Shown here piece by piece: positions 33,472 through 42,569 of a DNA stretch of 64,000 nucleotides. A program made the position numbers and the translations under genes. A model generated the notes under the pieces. That model was not told the origin of the DNA. It ran no database searches and worked only from the letters and a program-made list of their open reading frames with translations. Numbering within the stretch: the first letter of the stretch is position 1; the number at the start of each line of letters is the position of its first letter. Location of the stretch: the NCBI RefSeq assembly GCF_028368995.1, contig NZ_JAQNDL010000001.1, positions 3,374,001 to 3,438,000 on the forward strand. The letters are read 5' to 3'. This stretch comes from Nannocystis bainbridge (GTDB lineage: Bacteria > Myxococcota_A > Polyangia > Nannocystales > Nannocystaceae).

Positions 33472-35991
33472 TCACCGCAGCAGCTCGAGCAGCTCCTCGC
33501 GGCCCAGGCCCGACACATCGCCCTCGTCGACCGTCGCCTGCGCCAGCGCCCGCTTGCGCGCGTGCAGCTCGAGGATCTTCTCCTCCACCGTGTCCTCCGC
33601 GATCAGCCGGTGCAGGAACACCGGCCGCGACTGCCCGATCCGGTGGGCCCGCGCCCCGGCCTGATCCTCGATCGACGGGTTCCACCACGGGTCCAGCAGA
33701 TACACATAGTCCGCAGCCGTCAGGTTCAGCCCCGTCCCGCCCGCCTTGAGCGAGATCAGCATCACCGGCGGCCCGTCCTCCGCCTGGAACCGCGCCACCA
33801 CCCCTGCGCGATCCTCCGTCGCCCCGTCGAGCCGCACGTGCTCGAGCTCCGCCGCCGTCAGCGCGTCCTCGACCAGATCCAGCAGGCTGGTCCACTGCGA
33901 GAACACCAGCGCCCGGTGGCCCGCCGCCGTCACCTCGGTCAGCTGCGCCAGCAGCAGCTCCACCTTGCTCGAGCGCGTCGCCTCCTGCCCCGGTACCAGC
34001 GCCGTGTGGCACGCCGCCTGGCGCAGCCGCAGCAGCAGCTCGAGCGCCTCGAGCATCCCCCCGCCCGACTGCAGCTTCGGCAGCTCGAGCTCGGCCGCCA
34101 CGCGCAGCCCGTCGTAGATCCGGCGCTCCTCCGCGTCGAGCGGGCAGCGCAGCACGATCTCCGTCAACGGCGGCAGCTCTGGCGCCACCTCTTGCTTACG
34201 CCGGCGCAGCATGAACGGCCGCAGCTTCGCCTGCAGCTCCGCCGTCCGGGCCGCCCGGCCCTGCTCGACCGCCTTGCCGTAGCCTGCCACGAACTCGCGC
34301 AGCTGCCCCAGCAGCCCCGGGTTCAGGAAATGCGACAGGCTCCACAGCTCCGTCAGGCGGTTCTGCACCGGCGTCCCGCTGAGCGCCACCCGCCAGCCCG
34401 CGCGCAGCCCGAACGCCGCGCTCGCGGTCGCCGTCGTCGGCTCCTTGATCGCGTGCGCCTCGTCGAGCACCACCGTGTCCCAAGTCTCTCGGGACAGCTT
34501 CTCACGGTCGAGCCGCAGCACCGCGTAGCTCGTGATCGTCACGTCGGCCGTCGGCTCGAGGTTGCGCTTCGGCCCGTGATACAGCGCCGCGCGCAGCCCC
34601 GGGCGGAACCTGCGGCACTCTGCCAGCCAGTTGTGCAGCGTCGAAGTCGGCGCCACCACCAGCGTCCGCCCGCGCACCGAAGTCAGCGTCTGCAGCGTCT
34701 TCCCCAGCCCCATGTCGTCGGCAAGCAGCGCCCCGATCCCCGCATCGCGCAGCACGCTCAACCAATCGACCCCGCGCCGCTGATAATCGCGCAGCTGCGC
34801 CGTCAGGTCCGCCGGCAGCGTCGCCGCCGGCAACGTCGCGAACATCTCCTCGCGCGACAGCGCCGCCAGCCCTGCCAGCTCGGGCGGCGGCGGCACCTGC
34901 AGCGCCTCGCACAGCCCTGCCGCCGCCGTCCGGGCCCAGCGCGGCCGCTTCCCGTCGGCCCGGCGCGCCGCCACGAATTGCTCGAGCATCGGCCCGTAGC
35001 GCTCCAGCCAGTCGCGCGGCAGCCACACCAGCCCGCCGTCGTCGGCCTGCAGCGCATATTGCCCCGAGCGCCACGCCTGCACCACCCGCGCCGCGTCGAC
35101 CTGCGTCTCCCCGCTTGAAGAAGCCCCGCTCGGCGCCTTGAACGTCACCTCCGGCTCGCCCGCCTCCGCGCCCGCCGCCGGCTCCGTCCATTGCGGCTCG
35201 AGCGTCCGCTTCTCCGGCTCGCGCGCCTCTGGTGATTCCGCCGGCGAACCTGCCTCCGGCGATTGTGAAGTCTCCTCGCTCACCGCGATCCGCTCCACGA
35301 ATCGCAGCACTTGCCCCACCAACGCCAGCCGCCCGCCGACGAACGTGCGCCCCTCGATCGCCGCCGCCGTCCGGACCCGCAGCGGCGCCGCCTCGATCGC
35401 CACCGGCGCCCCGTCGAGCGTCACATCGAATGCCGGCACCAGCCGCGCCACCACGAACTCCGCGATGTCCGGGTAGATCATCAGCTCCTTCGCCCCTGCC
35501 GGCATCGCCGCCAGCAGCGGATCGTCCGCCTCGACCGCCCCCACCTGCACCGCCTCGCCGCCCGCGCTCACCGCCACCACCCGCAGCTGCAGCTTGTCGC
35601 CCGCGCTCTGCAGCCGGTACCCCAGCTGCAGCGCCGCCGCCACCTGCGGCCCGATCTGCTCGAGCAGCCCGCCAGCAGTGTGCAGCACCAGCGCCGCCGC
35701 CACCACATGCTCACAGACGGCCGGCCCCGCCCCGCAGTCGCAGCGCCACCCGTCCCACGCCCACCGCACCTCCGCCCGCACCCCGCTGCCCGCCAGCCGC
35801 GCGATCGCAAACACCCACCCTGAGGCGTCGCACGCCTGCACCCGCGCCGCCCCCAGCCGCGCCAGCTTCAATCCCCGGTGCCACGCCGCCGGCGCCGCCG
35901 CCCGATGAACAGGTTCGAGGACCTCGGTAAACACGCGTTCAAGGCTGTACCACGCCCGGTCTCGGAGGTCAGCGCGCGTTTTCGCGCACAC
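33472..35991 (-). CDS. SNF2/RapA-family helicase-like ATPase with SWIM zinc finger
   Basis: An 839-aa DNA-dependent ATPase. The N-terminal third has a SWIM-type finger (CDCGAGPAVCEHVVAA, CxC...CxH). Residues ~240-310 are a Pro/Glu/Ser-rich linker. The motor has motif I LLADDMGLGKTLQTL, motif Ia VVAPTSTLHNW, DEAH in motif II, ALSGTPVQNRLTELWSL in motif III, then the second RecA lobe with VFSQWTSLLDLVEDAL, GTGLNLTAADYVYLLDPWWNP and the arginine finger region RAHRIGQSRPVFLHRLI. All catalytic motifs are intact. It probably remodels or translocates on double-stranded DNA; the target is unknown. The start is GTG 35991, somewhat uncertain. Confidence 0.88.
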   Translation of the reverse strand: MCAKTRADLRDRAWYSLERVFTEVLEPVHRAAAPAAWHRGLKLARLGAARVQACDASGWVFAIARLAGSGVRAEVRWAWDGWRCDCGAGPAVCEHVVAAALVLHTAGGLLEQIGPQVAAALQLGYRLQSAGDKLQLRVVAVSAGGEAVQVGAVEADDPLLAAMPAGAKELMIYPDIAEFVVARLVPAFDVTLDGAPVAIEAAPLRVRTAAAIEGRTFVGGRLALVGQVLRFVERIAVSEETSQSPEAGSPAESPEAREPEKRTLEPQWTEPAAGAEAGEPEVTFKAPSGASSSGETQVDAARVVQAWRSGQYALQADDGGLVWLPRDWLERYGPMLEQFVAARRADGKRPRWARTAAAGLCEALQVPPPPELAGLAALSREEMFATLPAATLPADLTAQLRDYQRRGVDWLSVLRDAGIGALLADDMGLGKTLQTLTSVRGRTLVVAPTSTLHNWLAECRRFRPGLRAALYHGPKRNLEPTADVTITSYAVLRLDREKLSRETWDTVVLDEAHAIKEPTTATASAAFGLRAGWRVALSGTPVQNRLTELWSLSHFLNPGLLGQLREFVAGYGKAVEQGRAARTAELQAKLRPFMLRRRKQEVAPELPPLTEIVLRCPLDAEERRIYDGLRVAAELELPKLQSGGGMLEALELLLRLRQAACHTALVPGQEATRSSKVELLLAQLTEVTAAGHRALVFSQWTSLLDLVEDALTAAELEHVRLDGATEDRAGVVARFQAEDGPPVMLISLKAGGTGLNLTAADYVYLLDPWWNPSIEDQAGARAHRIGQSRPVFLHRLIAEDTVEEKILELHARKRALAQATVDEGDVSGLGREELLELLR

Positions 35992-36081
35992 CTTCGCGCC
36001 GACCGCGGTCCGCTCTTCGAAATGAAGCGTGGGAAACTTCGCCGAATCAGCCGATCATCGCGCTCGAGAAGCCGAGGCATC

Positions 36082-36377
36082 ATGACCTGGAGAGACATCC
36101 ATCTTTACGGCGCCGGCGCCATCGAACGTGTCTGCGGGCTCTACGAAATCGGCAACCTGCGAGTCCCGGGCGCCAAGTTCAAGATCAAGGTCCTCGAGCG
36201 TGCGCAAGGTGACTTCGTTGCCCTGCTCAACGTCAGCCTGAAAGCGCCAGACGGAAGCCCGGACGGAATGGCCGGACTCGGACGAACCGAGCACGAGGCG
36301 CGTTCGTCGACCCCTGAGGGCGACGCTCATGCACAACTGCCGCACACAGCGGACCGGGATACCGTCGCATGGCGCTC
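36082..36377 (+). pseudogene. Probable truncated gene at the left edge of the AT-rich insert
   Basis: From ATG 36082 the reading MTWRDIHLYGAGAIERVCGL continues with a well-mixed, protein-like sequence (EIGNLRVPGAKFKIKVLERAQGDFVALLNVSL) to about codon 75, after which the frame becomes Ser/Arg/His-rich and runs antisense into the end of the KAP-like gene. The good first half and poor second half suggest that the 3' part was replaced or frameshifted when the AT-rich insert arrived. No family recognised. It could also be a chance frame. Confidence 0.4.
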
Positions 36378-38141
36378 TCATCCGTATAGTTGCTTAAGCC
36401 GAACGATGAGCATTTTTTTCTGCAGACTTGGCCCCGGCGCCTGTTGCTCGAGTCTCGCAGTCATGCGCTTGACCCAGTCTCCGGAACCGCCGATCCGGAG
36501 CAGCTCCACGACCTGAATCTGATCATGGTAGGTAAGCGAGAGCAGTATTTTGACGAAATCATCAGTGTCGACTTCTTGCAAAGCGCCGAGCGGCACGGCC
36601 GCCTCACGGCGCCAGCAGTCCTGCAAGTCGACTCCAAGCGCAGCAGCGAAGGCTTGTCCTCCTTGGCGCAAGGCTTTGAGAAGCTTCACTGACTCCAACT
36701 GAATTATTCTCCGCTCGCTCGACCTGGAGCTTTCGGTAGCGTACTTCACAAGCTCCTGAAATTCAGCCATTTCAACGGCCGCATACACTACTCCTGCGTA
36801 TGATTTCGGATACACAAAGCAGGCGTCGCAAGTCTCCGCGTCACGATTAATTGATGCAATTGCACATTTTGCTGCATCGATAATGCTCGCTATGCTCCGC
36901 ACGGAACACACCACCCCCTCATCTTGCGCCCACATATGAGTAGCAGCGACGTGTAAGATTTGACCAGCAGTGTGAAGATTCTTATCAATCAGAGATTTCC
37001 ATGTATTTTCCAGAAGATCATTGAACTCCGAGTCTGAAAACTTATCAAAGTTGATCAAGCGCAGCCAGTCCGGCGGTTGAGCATCCTCCACCACGCGTTT
37101 GCATTCGGAGGCGAGTTCGGCTACTTCGATCTCGCCACGCGCAAAGAAGCCACGCCACCAATTCAGCGAGAGAACCTGTGGCGATAGTGAGAGCGCCGAG
37201 TATCGGCGGTAAATAGTATCATCCAAGCTATCGCCGCTCTGTTTTCCCGAAACAATATTCGCCACGCGCGGCTCAATCTCATCGGGCTTCAATGCGCCGG
37301 AGTAGACCCCAAATGCCAGGGGCAGTGTGGAATCAAGCAACCTCAAAGCCAATGTCTGCTCGTCCTGCAGATCGCTGGGAATCACCGTGAATATGCGGCA
37401 AAAGTCGCGAATGGCAAAGCGGAGGACACGCAGGCTGGTGCATTGGGAATGCTCAAAAAGCTGCAGCGCGCGTCCTCGATGCCTCTTGAGGACTGTCGCG
37501 CACATGTCACTTTCTTCACTGAGCATGCAGTCCAATGCGCCCGCCGCATCGGGGGTCACCTTGAGGGTCATGCCGATGGTTTTCTCCTTGGTCCGCCGGT
37601 AGGATCCGTCCTTTCCCTCTATCTCATTCTCTGCTGACAGCAGGATTACCTTCTTGCCATCATGTTCGACCAACTGGTTGATGAGGCCCCACAGTTCGTC
37701 TCCGGCAACGGCGCAGCGTTCAATGTCGTCGAAGACTAGGATGTCTTTGTCGGTTGAGGGATTCTTTTTTACCTCATCCATGACCCCGGGGAGCCCCGCG
37801 CTGACTTGCAAGTCCCCCTTGTTGTCGCCATTCAAATCGATGGTTGTCGAGATTTTCACAAGCCCCTTGATCAGCCGCCCCGCAATGACAGCTCCTTTCG
37901 ATGCAAGAAACGGATGGCGTGCAGCAAAAATTCGTTCGGCCACATCATTGGCGGATTTGGCTCCGTATAGGCTTATGTAGAGATATTTGTTGAGTTTATC
38001 GGAGGACGAGTGGCGTTGAATCAGCCAAGTCTTGCCCGTGCCCCACTCACCCGTTATCATCAATGCGTAGCGGGGCGGCGTGGTGTAGCATGCATAGTGG
38101 GTGAGATATGACAGGATGTGCTGGTTCGGATTCTCGGACAT
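36378..38141 (-). CDS. KAP-like P-loop NTPase, likely defence gene on an AT-rich insert
   Basis: A 587-aa protein. The start is ATG 38141 (MSENPNQHILSYL). Walker A is GEWGTGKTW near residue 31, Walker B DILVFDDIERC near 135, and a sensor-like VILLSAENEI follows, which is the layout of KAP/STAND-type NTPases. The C-terminal ~350 residues are helical with no recognised effector, and no KAP membrane helices are obvious. The gene is clearly richer in A and T than its neighbours and uses codons such as AAA, ATT and TTA that are rare elsewhere in the window, so it was probably acquired from outside. Lone P-loop NTPases of this form are common in anti-phage islands; the function is not proven. Confidence 0.7.
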   Translation of the reverse strand: MSENPNQHILSYLTHYACYTTPPRYALMITGEWGTGKTWLIQRHSSSDKLNKYLYISLYGAKSANDVAERIFAARHPFLASKGAVIAGRLIKGLVKISTTIDLNGDNKGDLQVSAGLPGVMDEVKKNPSTDKDILVFDDIERCAVAGDELWGLINQLVEHDGKKVILLSAENEIEGKDGSYRRTKEKTIGMTLKVTPDAAGALDCMLSEESDMCATVLKRHRGRALQLFEHSQCTSLRVLRFAIRDFCRIFTVIPSDLQDEQTLALRLLDSTLPLAFGVYSGALKPDEIEPRVANIVSGKQSGDSLDDTIYRRYSALSLSPQVLSLNWWRGFFARGEIEVAELASECKRVVEDAQPPDWLRLINFDKFSDSEFNDLLENTWKSLIDKNLHTAGQILHVAATHMWAQDEGVVCSVRSIASIIDAAKCAIASINRDAETCDACFVYPKSYAGVVYAAVEMAEFQELVKYATESSRSSERRIIQLESVKLLKALRQGGQAFAAALGVDLQDCWRREAAVPLGALQEVDTDDFVKILLSLTYHDQIQVVELLRIGGSGDWVKRMTARLEQQAPGPSLQKKMLIVRLKQLYG

Positions 38142-38817
38142 GAATAGGATTATCGCCCACTGCACGAGCAAATGTCAACTCGTCCATTCGAAGGGACATG
38201 CCCGGGGCAAGGGAGTCGGGGGCAACAGGCCGGCGTTGAGGGCTGACCCAAACCTGCCCTACTGCGGAATAAACTTCGAGCAGGCTGTCCCGATGAGGTT
38301 GGTAGCGACGTCGAACCCGGGCCCGTAGTCGGACTCACTCCAGCCGATCGAGTACATATACGGGAACAGCGCGCGAAATTGACAAATGTGGTCGTAGTCC
38401 TTGCACTCGCCGCCGTACTTGCTGGCGATACTGAACACGACCACGGCCGCGCCATCGCCATGCTTGGCTTCGATCACCGCTTGCGCCACTCGGCGGGGGT
38501 ACCTTCCGAGTCTTCGTCGGCGGTGACGAAGGCAAGGGCCACGACCATGACGTACTACATCCACCTCGATAAGCTGCGTAAGGCTCGCTAGGCGGTGGAC
38601 ATGCTGGCGGGAACCGCCCCGCCCCCGACGCTGGCACCCGTGGTGCCGATGCGGCCGACCCCGCCGGTCCGTGGCAACCGCCTGGCACTGGCTGGTAAGT
38701 AGCCCGGGTTCTGTCGTATACGTGGAATTGAGCCGAATTCACAGTCGGCAATTCGCTAAGCAGGACACCCGGCCCGGCTCGCACTCGCGGCCCACTCGAC
38801 TCGAAGCCGAGAACCCG
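38142..38817. other. Right flank of the AT-rich insert
   Basis: About 675 bp with no intact gene. It contains the remnant at 38259-38480, a degenerate hairpin-family site near 38184-38202, and a return to high GC by about 38750. No integrase, terminal repeat or target duplication was found by eye. Confidence 0.35.
38259..38480 (-). pseudogene. C-terminal remnant of an unknown protein
   Basis: The minus frame ends with a protein-like stretch: AVIEAKHGDGAAVVVFSIAS, then GGECKDYDHICQFRALFPYMYSIGWSESD and a stop at 38259. Upstream of codon ~29 the same frame becomes Arg-rich nonsense and there is no credible start. It is therefore the likely 3' piece of a gene cut during arrival of the neighbouring AT-rich insert. 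No family recognised. Confidence 0.4.
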
Positions 38818-39336
38818 TCACCCCCCGAGCCGCTGCGTCACTTCCGCCTCGAGCTCCGCGATCTTCACCTCGCCCGCGAACACCTTCACGATCTGCCCGT
38901 CCTTATCGACCACGTACAGCGTCGGCATCTTCGGCGGCGACCACGACTTCGCCAGCGCCTGTCCTTCATCGAAAATCATCGGGAACGACACTGGCACATC
39001 GCGGAGGAACGCCTGCGCGTCCTCGCGTTGCTCGTCCATGCTCACTCCGACCATCTCCAGCCCGTTCGCCTGGTGGCGCTTGTAGAGCGCCTCGAGCTCC
39101 GGGAACTCTCGGCGGCATGGTTCGCACCACGACGCCCAGAAGTCGACCAGCACCAGCTTCCCGCGCATCGTTGCCAGGTCCACCGTCGTCCCCGCCCCGG
39201 CCAACGACGGCCCGGCCAGCGCGGGTGCCGGCCTCTCCGCCGTCGCCGGCGCACCGCCGTCGGGCGCCTTCGTCGCGGGTTGCGGCTCGCAGGCCGACAG
39301 GAGGAACATGGCGAAGAGGACAGGTCGTGAAAACAT
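38818..39336 (-). CDS. TlpA/ResA-like thioredoxin lipoprotein
   Basis: A 172-aa periplasmic thiol oxidoreductase anchored as a lipoprotein (MFSRPVLFAMFLLSAC). The thioredoxin active site is WCEPC (residues ~70-74), preceded by GKLVLVDFWAS and followed by the cis-Pro strand KMPTLYVVDKDG. The fold is the AhpC/TSA-like TlpA form. It precedes, or follows on the same strand by 30 bp, a DUF3570 outer-membrane barrel; TlpA, DUF3570 and DUF4266 genes are known to occur together in periplasmic redox loci. Confidence 0.88.
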   Translation of the reverse strand: MFSRPVLFAMFLLSACEPQPATKAPDGGAPATAERPAPALAGPSLAGAGTTVDLATMRGKLVLVDFWASWCEPCRREFPELEALYKRHQANGLEMVGVSMDEQREDAQAFLRDVPVSFPMIFDEGQALAKSWSPPKMPTLYVVDKDGQIVKVFAGEVKIAELEAEVTQRLGG

Positions 39337-39366
39337 GCGTGTGTGCTCCGAAGAAAGCCGGCCGTA

Positions 39367-40455
39367 TCAGTAGCGCCCGCCGAGCATGGCCGACAGCTCG
39401 AGGGCCCACACCCGCGACAGCCCGACGAAGTCGTCGTAGCCGATGCGCGTGCCGGCGACCAGCGCCCCGACCTCGATCGCCCCGCGCTTCAGCGGTTTGG
39501 CGTAGAGGCTGTGGAGCGCCAGGCGCTGGCTGCCGAGCGACGACAGTTCGCGGTCGCGGGTGAAGTAACCACCTGGCCCTGGGGCCATGTAGTGAGAGCG
39601 GTAGAAGAACGCCGCCGACTGCGCGTAATGGCGGTACTCGAGCGCCAGCGTCGCCCCGCGGGCCGGCACCACCGACAGGTCGACCGCCGCCGTGTGCGAG
39701 CGCAGCTGCCACGAATCGTAGTAGAAGCGGTACGTCGCCCCGATCGACACTTTGCGGTGCAGCGCCTGGCGGGCCCGCAGCACCCACGCGTGGCGGTTGC
39801 GGCGGCGCGGGTGGACCTCGGGCAGGCAGAACTGCGTCGTCTCGTTGCAAAGCCCGCCGTCGCCGCCGACCGCCACGAACCGGTACGGGCTCGCCATGTA
39901 GCCGAGCGCCCCGCGCAGCTCGTAGGCCAGCTGCAGCAGCGTCGTCTTCGTCAGCACGAACGTCGCGCTGACCAGCGCCCCGCCGGCGCGCACCGGCTCG
40001 CGGAACGTCGGGTCGCCCGAGCGGCCGACGCGGTCGAGCGCGCCGAACAGCCGCCCGGCCAGCGTGATCGTGCGCTGCGCCAGGTCGACCTTGCCGCCGA
40101 GCGTCGCGCTGTTCGCCAGGTAGTCCGGCTCGTGCGAAAAGCGATACGACGCCGACCACGCCGTGATCCCGCGCTCACGCTCGACCCCGACGACCCCCTC
40201 GTGACGGTTCTCGCGCACGATCGGCGTCGCGGCCGTGCGGATGTCCACCGACGCGCTGGTCCAGGCGTCGAGGCTGTAGCTGATGTCCAGCTGCGTCTGC
40301 GGGCCGCCCAATTGCTGCCGCAGGTGCGCCCGCGGCGAGATCACCGTCGTCCGGTCGCTGTCCGTGCGCACGTAGATGCCGCCACGGACCTGGCCCCCGA
40401 TCGGGGCCGGCTCGGCCGCCTGGACCAGAGCCAAACTCAGGGGGATCCACCTCAT
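39367..40455 (-). CDS. DUF3570 outer-membrane beta-barrel protein
   Basis: A 362-aa protein with a short signal peptide (MRWIPLSLALVQAAEP) and a run of amphipathic strands with Tyr/Trp/Arg girdles (LDISYSLDAWTSASVDIRTA, TLALEYRHYAQSAAFFYRSHY, ATYRFYYDSWQLRSH). Family: DUF3570, found with DUF4266 lipoproteins, DUF2271 proteins and flavin transferase ApbE. ApbE is not in this window. A Cys pair (GLCNETTQFCLPE) likely forms a loop disulfide. It probably forms an outer-membrane part of an electron-transfer set. Co-directional with the TlpA gene; the partner genes on the plus strand diverge from it. Confidence 0.82.
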   Translation of the reverse strand: MRWIPLSLALVQAAEPAPIGGQVRGGIYVRTDSDRTTVISPRAHLRQQLGGPQTQLDISYSLDAWTSASVDIRTAATPIVRENRHEGVVGVERERGITAWSASYRFSHEPDYLANSATLGGKVDLAQRTITLAGRLFGALDRVGRSGDPTFREPVRAGGALVSATFVLTKTTLLQLAYELRGALGYMASPYRFVAVGGDGGLCNETTQFCLPEVHPRRRNRHAWVLRARQALHRKVSIGATYRFYYDSWQLRSHTAAVDLSVVPARGATLALEYRHYAQSAAFFYRSHYMAPGPGGYFTRDRELSSLGSQRLALHSLYAKPLKRGAIEVGALVAGTRIGYDDFVGLSRVWALELSAMLGGRY

Positions 40456-40570
40456 TGGCGGCGAATCATCACGCGCACAGCGCGCGTCACCCTGAAATTA
40501 ATTTTGAAATCCATTTTCAGATCGGAGACTATCCGCCGCGACGTTCTCCGTCAACTCTGGAGTCTCCGCC

Positions 40571-41005
40571 ATGGCCCGTAAGGCACGCCCCACGCTCGTT
40601 CTGCTCCTCGGACTCGCCGCATGCGGTGGGCTCGGAAACCCGAGCGACAGCGACAACAACAACTTCACCACGGCGGTCCCGCCGTGGATGGGCAGCGAGA
40701 GCGACAGCGGCAGCGGCAGCGGCAACGTGGTCCCTGGCGGTCCTTCGACGACCACCACCGGCGCCTCGGCCAGCGACACCGCGACCACCGGCGAGCCGAC
40801 GACCTCCGACAGCACCACGACGACTTCGACCTCCACGTCGACCTCGACGACCGCGCCCGACCCGACCGGCGCGCCGAAGCTCGACCTGCCGCCGAGCTTC
40901 ACCACCGGCGAGACCGACACCGACAAGGACAAGGACAAAGACAAGGACAAGGACGACGACAAGGACAAGGACGTGGACACGACCACGTTGCCCGCGCCGC
41001 TGTGA
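40571..41005 (+). CDS. Short Thr/Asp/Lys-rich lipoprotein
   Basis: A 144-aa lipoprotein: signal MARKARPTLVLLLGLAAC, then only low-complexity sequence: Ser/Gly, a long Thr/Ser stalk, and a (DK)n tract DKDKDKDKDKDD near the end. There is no folded domain, so it may be a stalk-only or truncated member of the family. The last bases overlap the GTG of the next gene (GTGA at 41002-41005), so the two are coupled. Confidence 0.75.
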   Translation: MARKARPTLVLLLGLAACGGLGNPSDSDNNNFTTAVPPWMGSESDSGSGSGNVVPGGPSTTTTGASASDTATTGEPTTSDSTTTTSTSTSTSTTAPDPTGAPKLDLPPSFTTGETDTDKDKDKDKDKDDDKDKDVDTTTLPAPL

Positions 41006-42498
41006 TCGCCGGGCCCTCACCGCGCCCCTCGGCCGTCCGCGAAGCCGCGACCTTGCTGCTGGCTGGCCTGTGCTTCGGCGCCAGCCAGCAGCTCGTCGTC
41101 CGTGAGCTCGTCAGCCTCCTCTACGGCGAGGAGGTGGTGCTGCTGTTCGTCTCCGCCGCCGCGCTCGCGGCCGCCTCGCTTGGCTACCGCCTCGGCGCGC
41201 GCCTGTCCCCGCGGGCCCTCGCCGGCCTGCTGCTGACCTGCGGCGCCCTGCTGCTGCTGTCGCCCGCGCTGCCACGATTCGCGGTCGCCGGCCTGTGCCT
41301 CCTGCGCGGCGACTCCGGCCCCGAATTGTTGGTAGTCCTCGCCCTGCTGACATTCGCCGCCGCCGCCCCGTTCACCGCCATCGTCCCGGCCCTGCTCGAC
41401 CGCCACGAGCAGCCCGAGGACCGCCTCGCCGCCCTGCGTCGCGGCTACACCGCCGAGCTGATCGGCTTCGGCCTCGGCAGCACCGCCGCCCTCGCCCTCG
41501 GCAGCGCCCCCGGCCTGCGCTTCGCCGTGCTCGCCGCCGCCCTGGTCGCCCTCGTCCACGTCAGCCTCGACCGCCGCCGCGTCACCCTCGCCTGCACCGT
41601 CGCCGCCGCCCTCGCCTGCGCCACCCATGCCCCGCTGTCGCGGCTCGGCGCCGATCTGGTGTATCGCCACAAGCACCGCCTGCCCGGCGCCGAGGTGGTG
41701 TGGTCGGTCGATTCGCCGTACCAGCGGGTCGAGGTCGTCACCGCCCCGGGCCGCGGCCGCATGCTCTACCTCGACGGCCTGCGCGACCTCGACGACCGCG
41801 ACCTCGGCGCGCTCAATCACTACCTCGCACGCGCCCCGGCGACGCTGGTGCAGCCGAAGCAGGCGCTGCTGGTCGGCAACGGCACGCTGTCGATGGTGCC
41901 CGAGCTGGCGCGCCTGTCCGATCATCTGACCACGGTGGAGATCGATCCGGCGGTGGTCGACGCGGGGGCGCGCTTCTTCACCCCGGGCGAGCCGCTGGCC
42001 CGGCTCGCCAACTGGCGCCTGGTGCTGGCCGACGGCAAGCAATTCCTGGCCGCGACCGAGCAGCGCTTCGACCTGATCGCGGTCGACGTGCCGTCGCCGC
42101 TGACGCTCGGCGAGGCCTATCTGCACACCCGCGAATTCTACGCCCTGTGCCGCGCGCGCCTCAACTCGGGCGGGGTCCTGGCGATCCAGCTGAGCGGCCC
42201 GCTCGGCGCCCCGACCCGCACCCCGGCCCGCCTGGTCGCGTCGCTGCGCGCCGAGTTCCCGGCCGTGGTCGTGGCCGACAGCGAGACGGCCGACCGCGCC
42301 TTCGCCTACGCCTCCGACGCGCTGCCGTTCACGCCCGAGGCGCTGCAGTCGGTCGCGGTCGCCGGTGAGCGGGCGCTCGCCGTGATCGCCGGCCCCGAGC
42401 TCGACCGCCGCATCGAAGGCGCCGTACCCTTGACCCTCGACGACCTCGACCTCGTGCTGCGCCGCGGCGCCGAACGCCTGCGCGAGCGCTACCTGTGA
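41002..42498 (+). CDS. Membrane-fused spermidine-synthase-like protein
   Basis: A 498-aa protein. GTG 41002 is the start, by its overlap with the lipoprotein stop. The first ~215 residues hold about six or seven membrane helices (LLLAGLCFGASQQLVVREL, VLLFVSAAALAAASLGYRLG). The C-terminal half is a spermidine-synthase/methyltransferase-type Rossmann domain: LLVGNGTLSMVPEL, TTVEIDPAVVDAG, LVLADGKQFL, FDLIAVDVPSPLT. Such MFS-like/aminopropyltransferase fusions are common but their substrates are mostly unknown. It lies between lipoprotein genes and redox-type genes on the same strand. Confidence 0.8.
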   Translation: MIAGPSPRPSAVREAATLLLAGLCFGASQQLVVRELVSLLYGEEVVLLFVSAAALAAASLGYRLGARLSPRALAGLLLTCGALLLLSPALPRFAVAGLCLLRGDSGPELLVVLALLTFAAAAPFTAIVPALLDRHEQPEDRLAALRRGYTAELIGFGLGSTAALALGSAPGLRFAVLAAALVALVHVSLDRRRVTLACTVAAALACATHAPLSRLGADLVYRHKHRLPGAEVVWSVDSPYQRVEVVTAPGRGRMLYLDGLRDLDDRDLGALNHYLARAPATLVQPKQALLVGNGTLSMVPELARLSDHLTTVEIDPAVVDAGARFFTPGEPLARLANWRLVLADGKQFLAATEQRFDLIAVDVPSPLTLGEAYLHTREFYALCRARLNSGGVLAIQLSGPLGAPTRTPARLVASLRAEFPAVVVADSETADRAFAYASDALPFTPEALQSVAVAGERALAVIAGPELDRRIEGAVPLTLDDLDLVLRRGAERLRERYL

Positions 42499-42569
42499 CC
42501 GCCATGCCGCGCGCCGCCACCACGCCCGCTCGCCCCGCGCTCCGCGTCGCGCACGCCAGCACCTCGTGA
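42495..42569 (+). other. Duplicated start region giving a 24-codon mini-ORF
   Basis: GTGACCGCCATGCCGCGCGCC occurs at 42495-42515, overlapping the stop of the previous gene, and again at 42566-42586, the start of the next gene. The first copy opens a 24-codon frame that ends in a TGA at 42567-42569, itself overlapping the second GTG (GTGA). So two GTGA couplings lie in series. Probably a 71-bp duplication; the mini-ORF may pass ribosomes to the next gene. Confidence 0.6.

Noticed and set aside
34476..34496. TGTCCC/GGGACA inverted repeat in the SNF2 gene
   Set aside because: The 9-nt loop is long and the encoded residues (WDTVVLDEAH) are conserved in the family, so it is a chance pairing.
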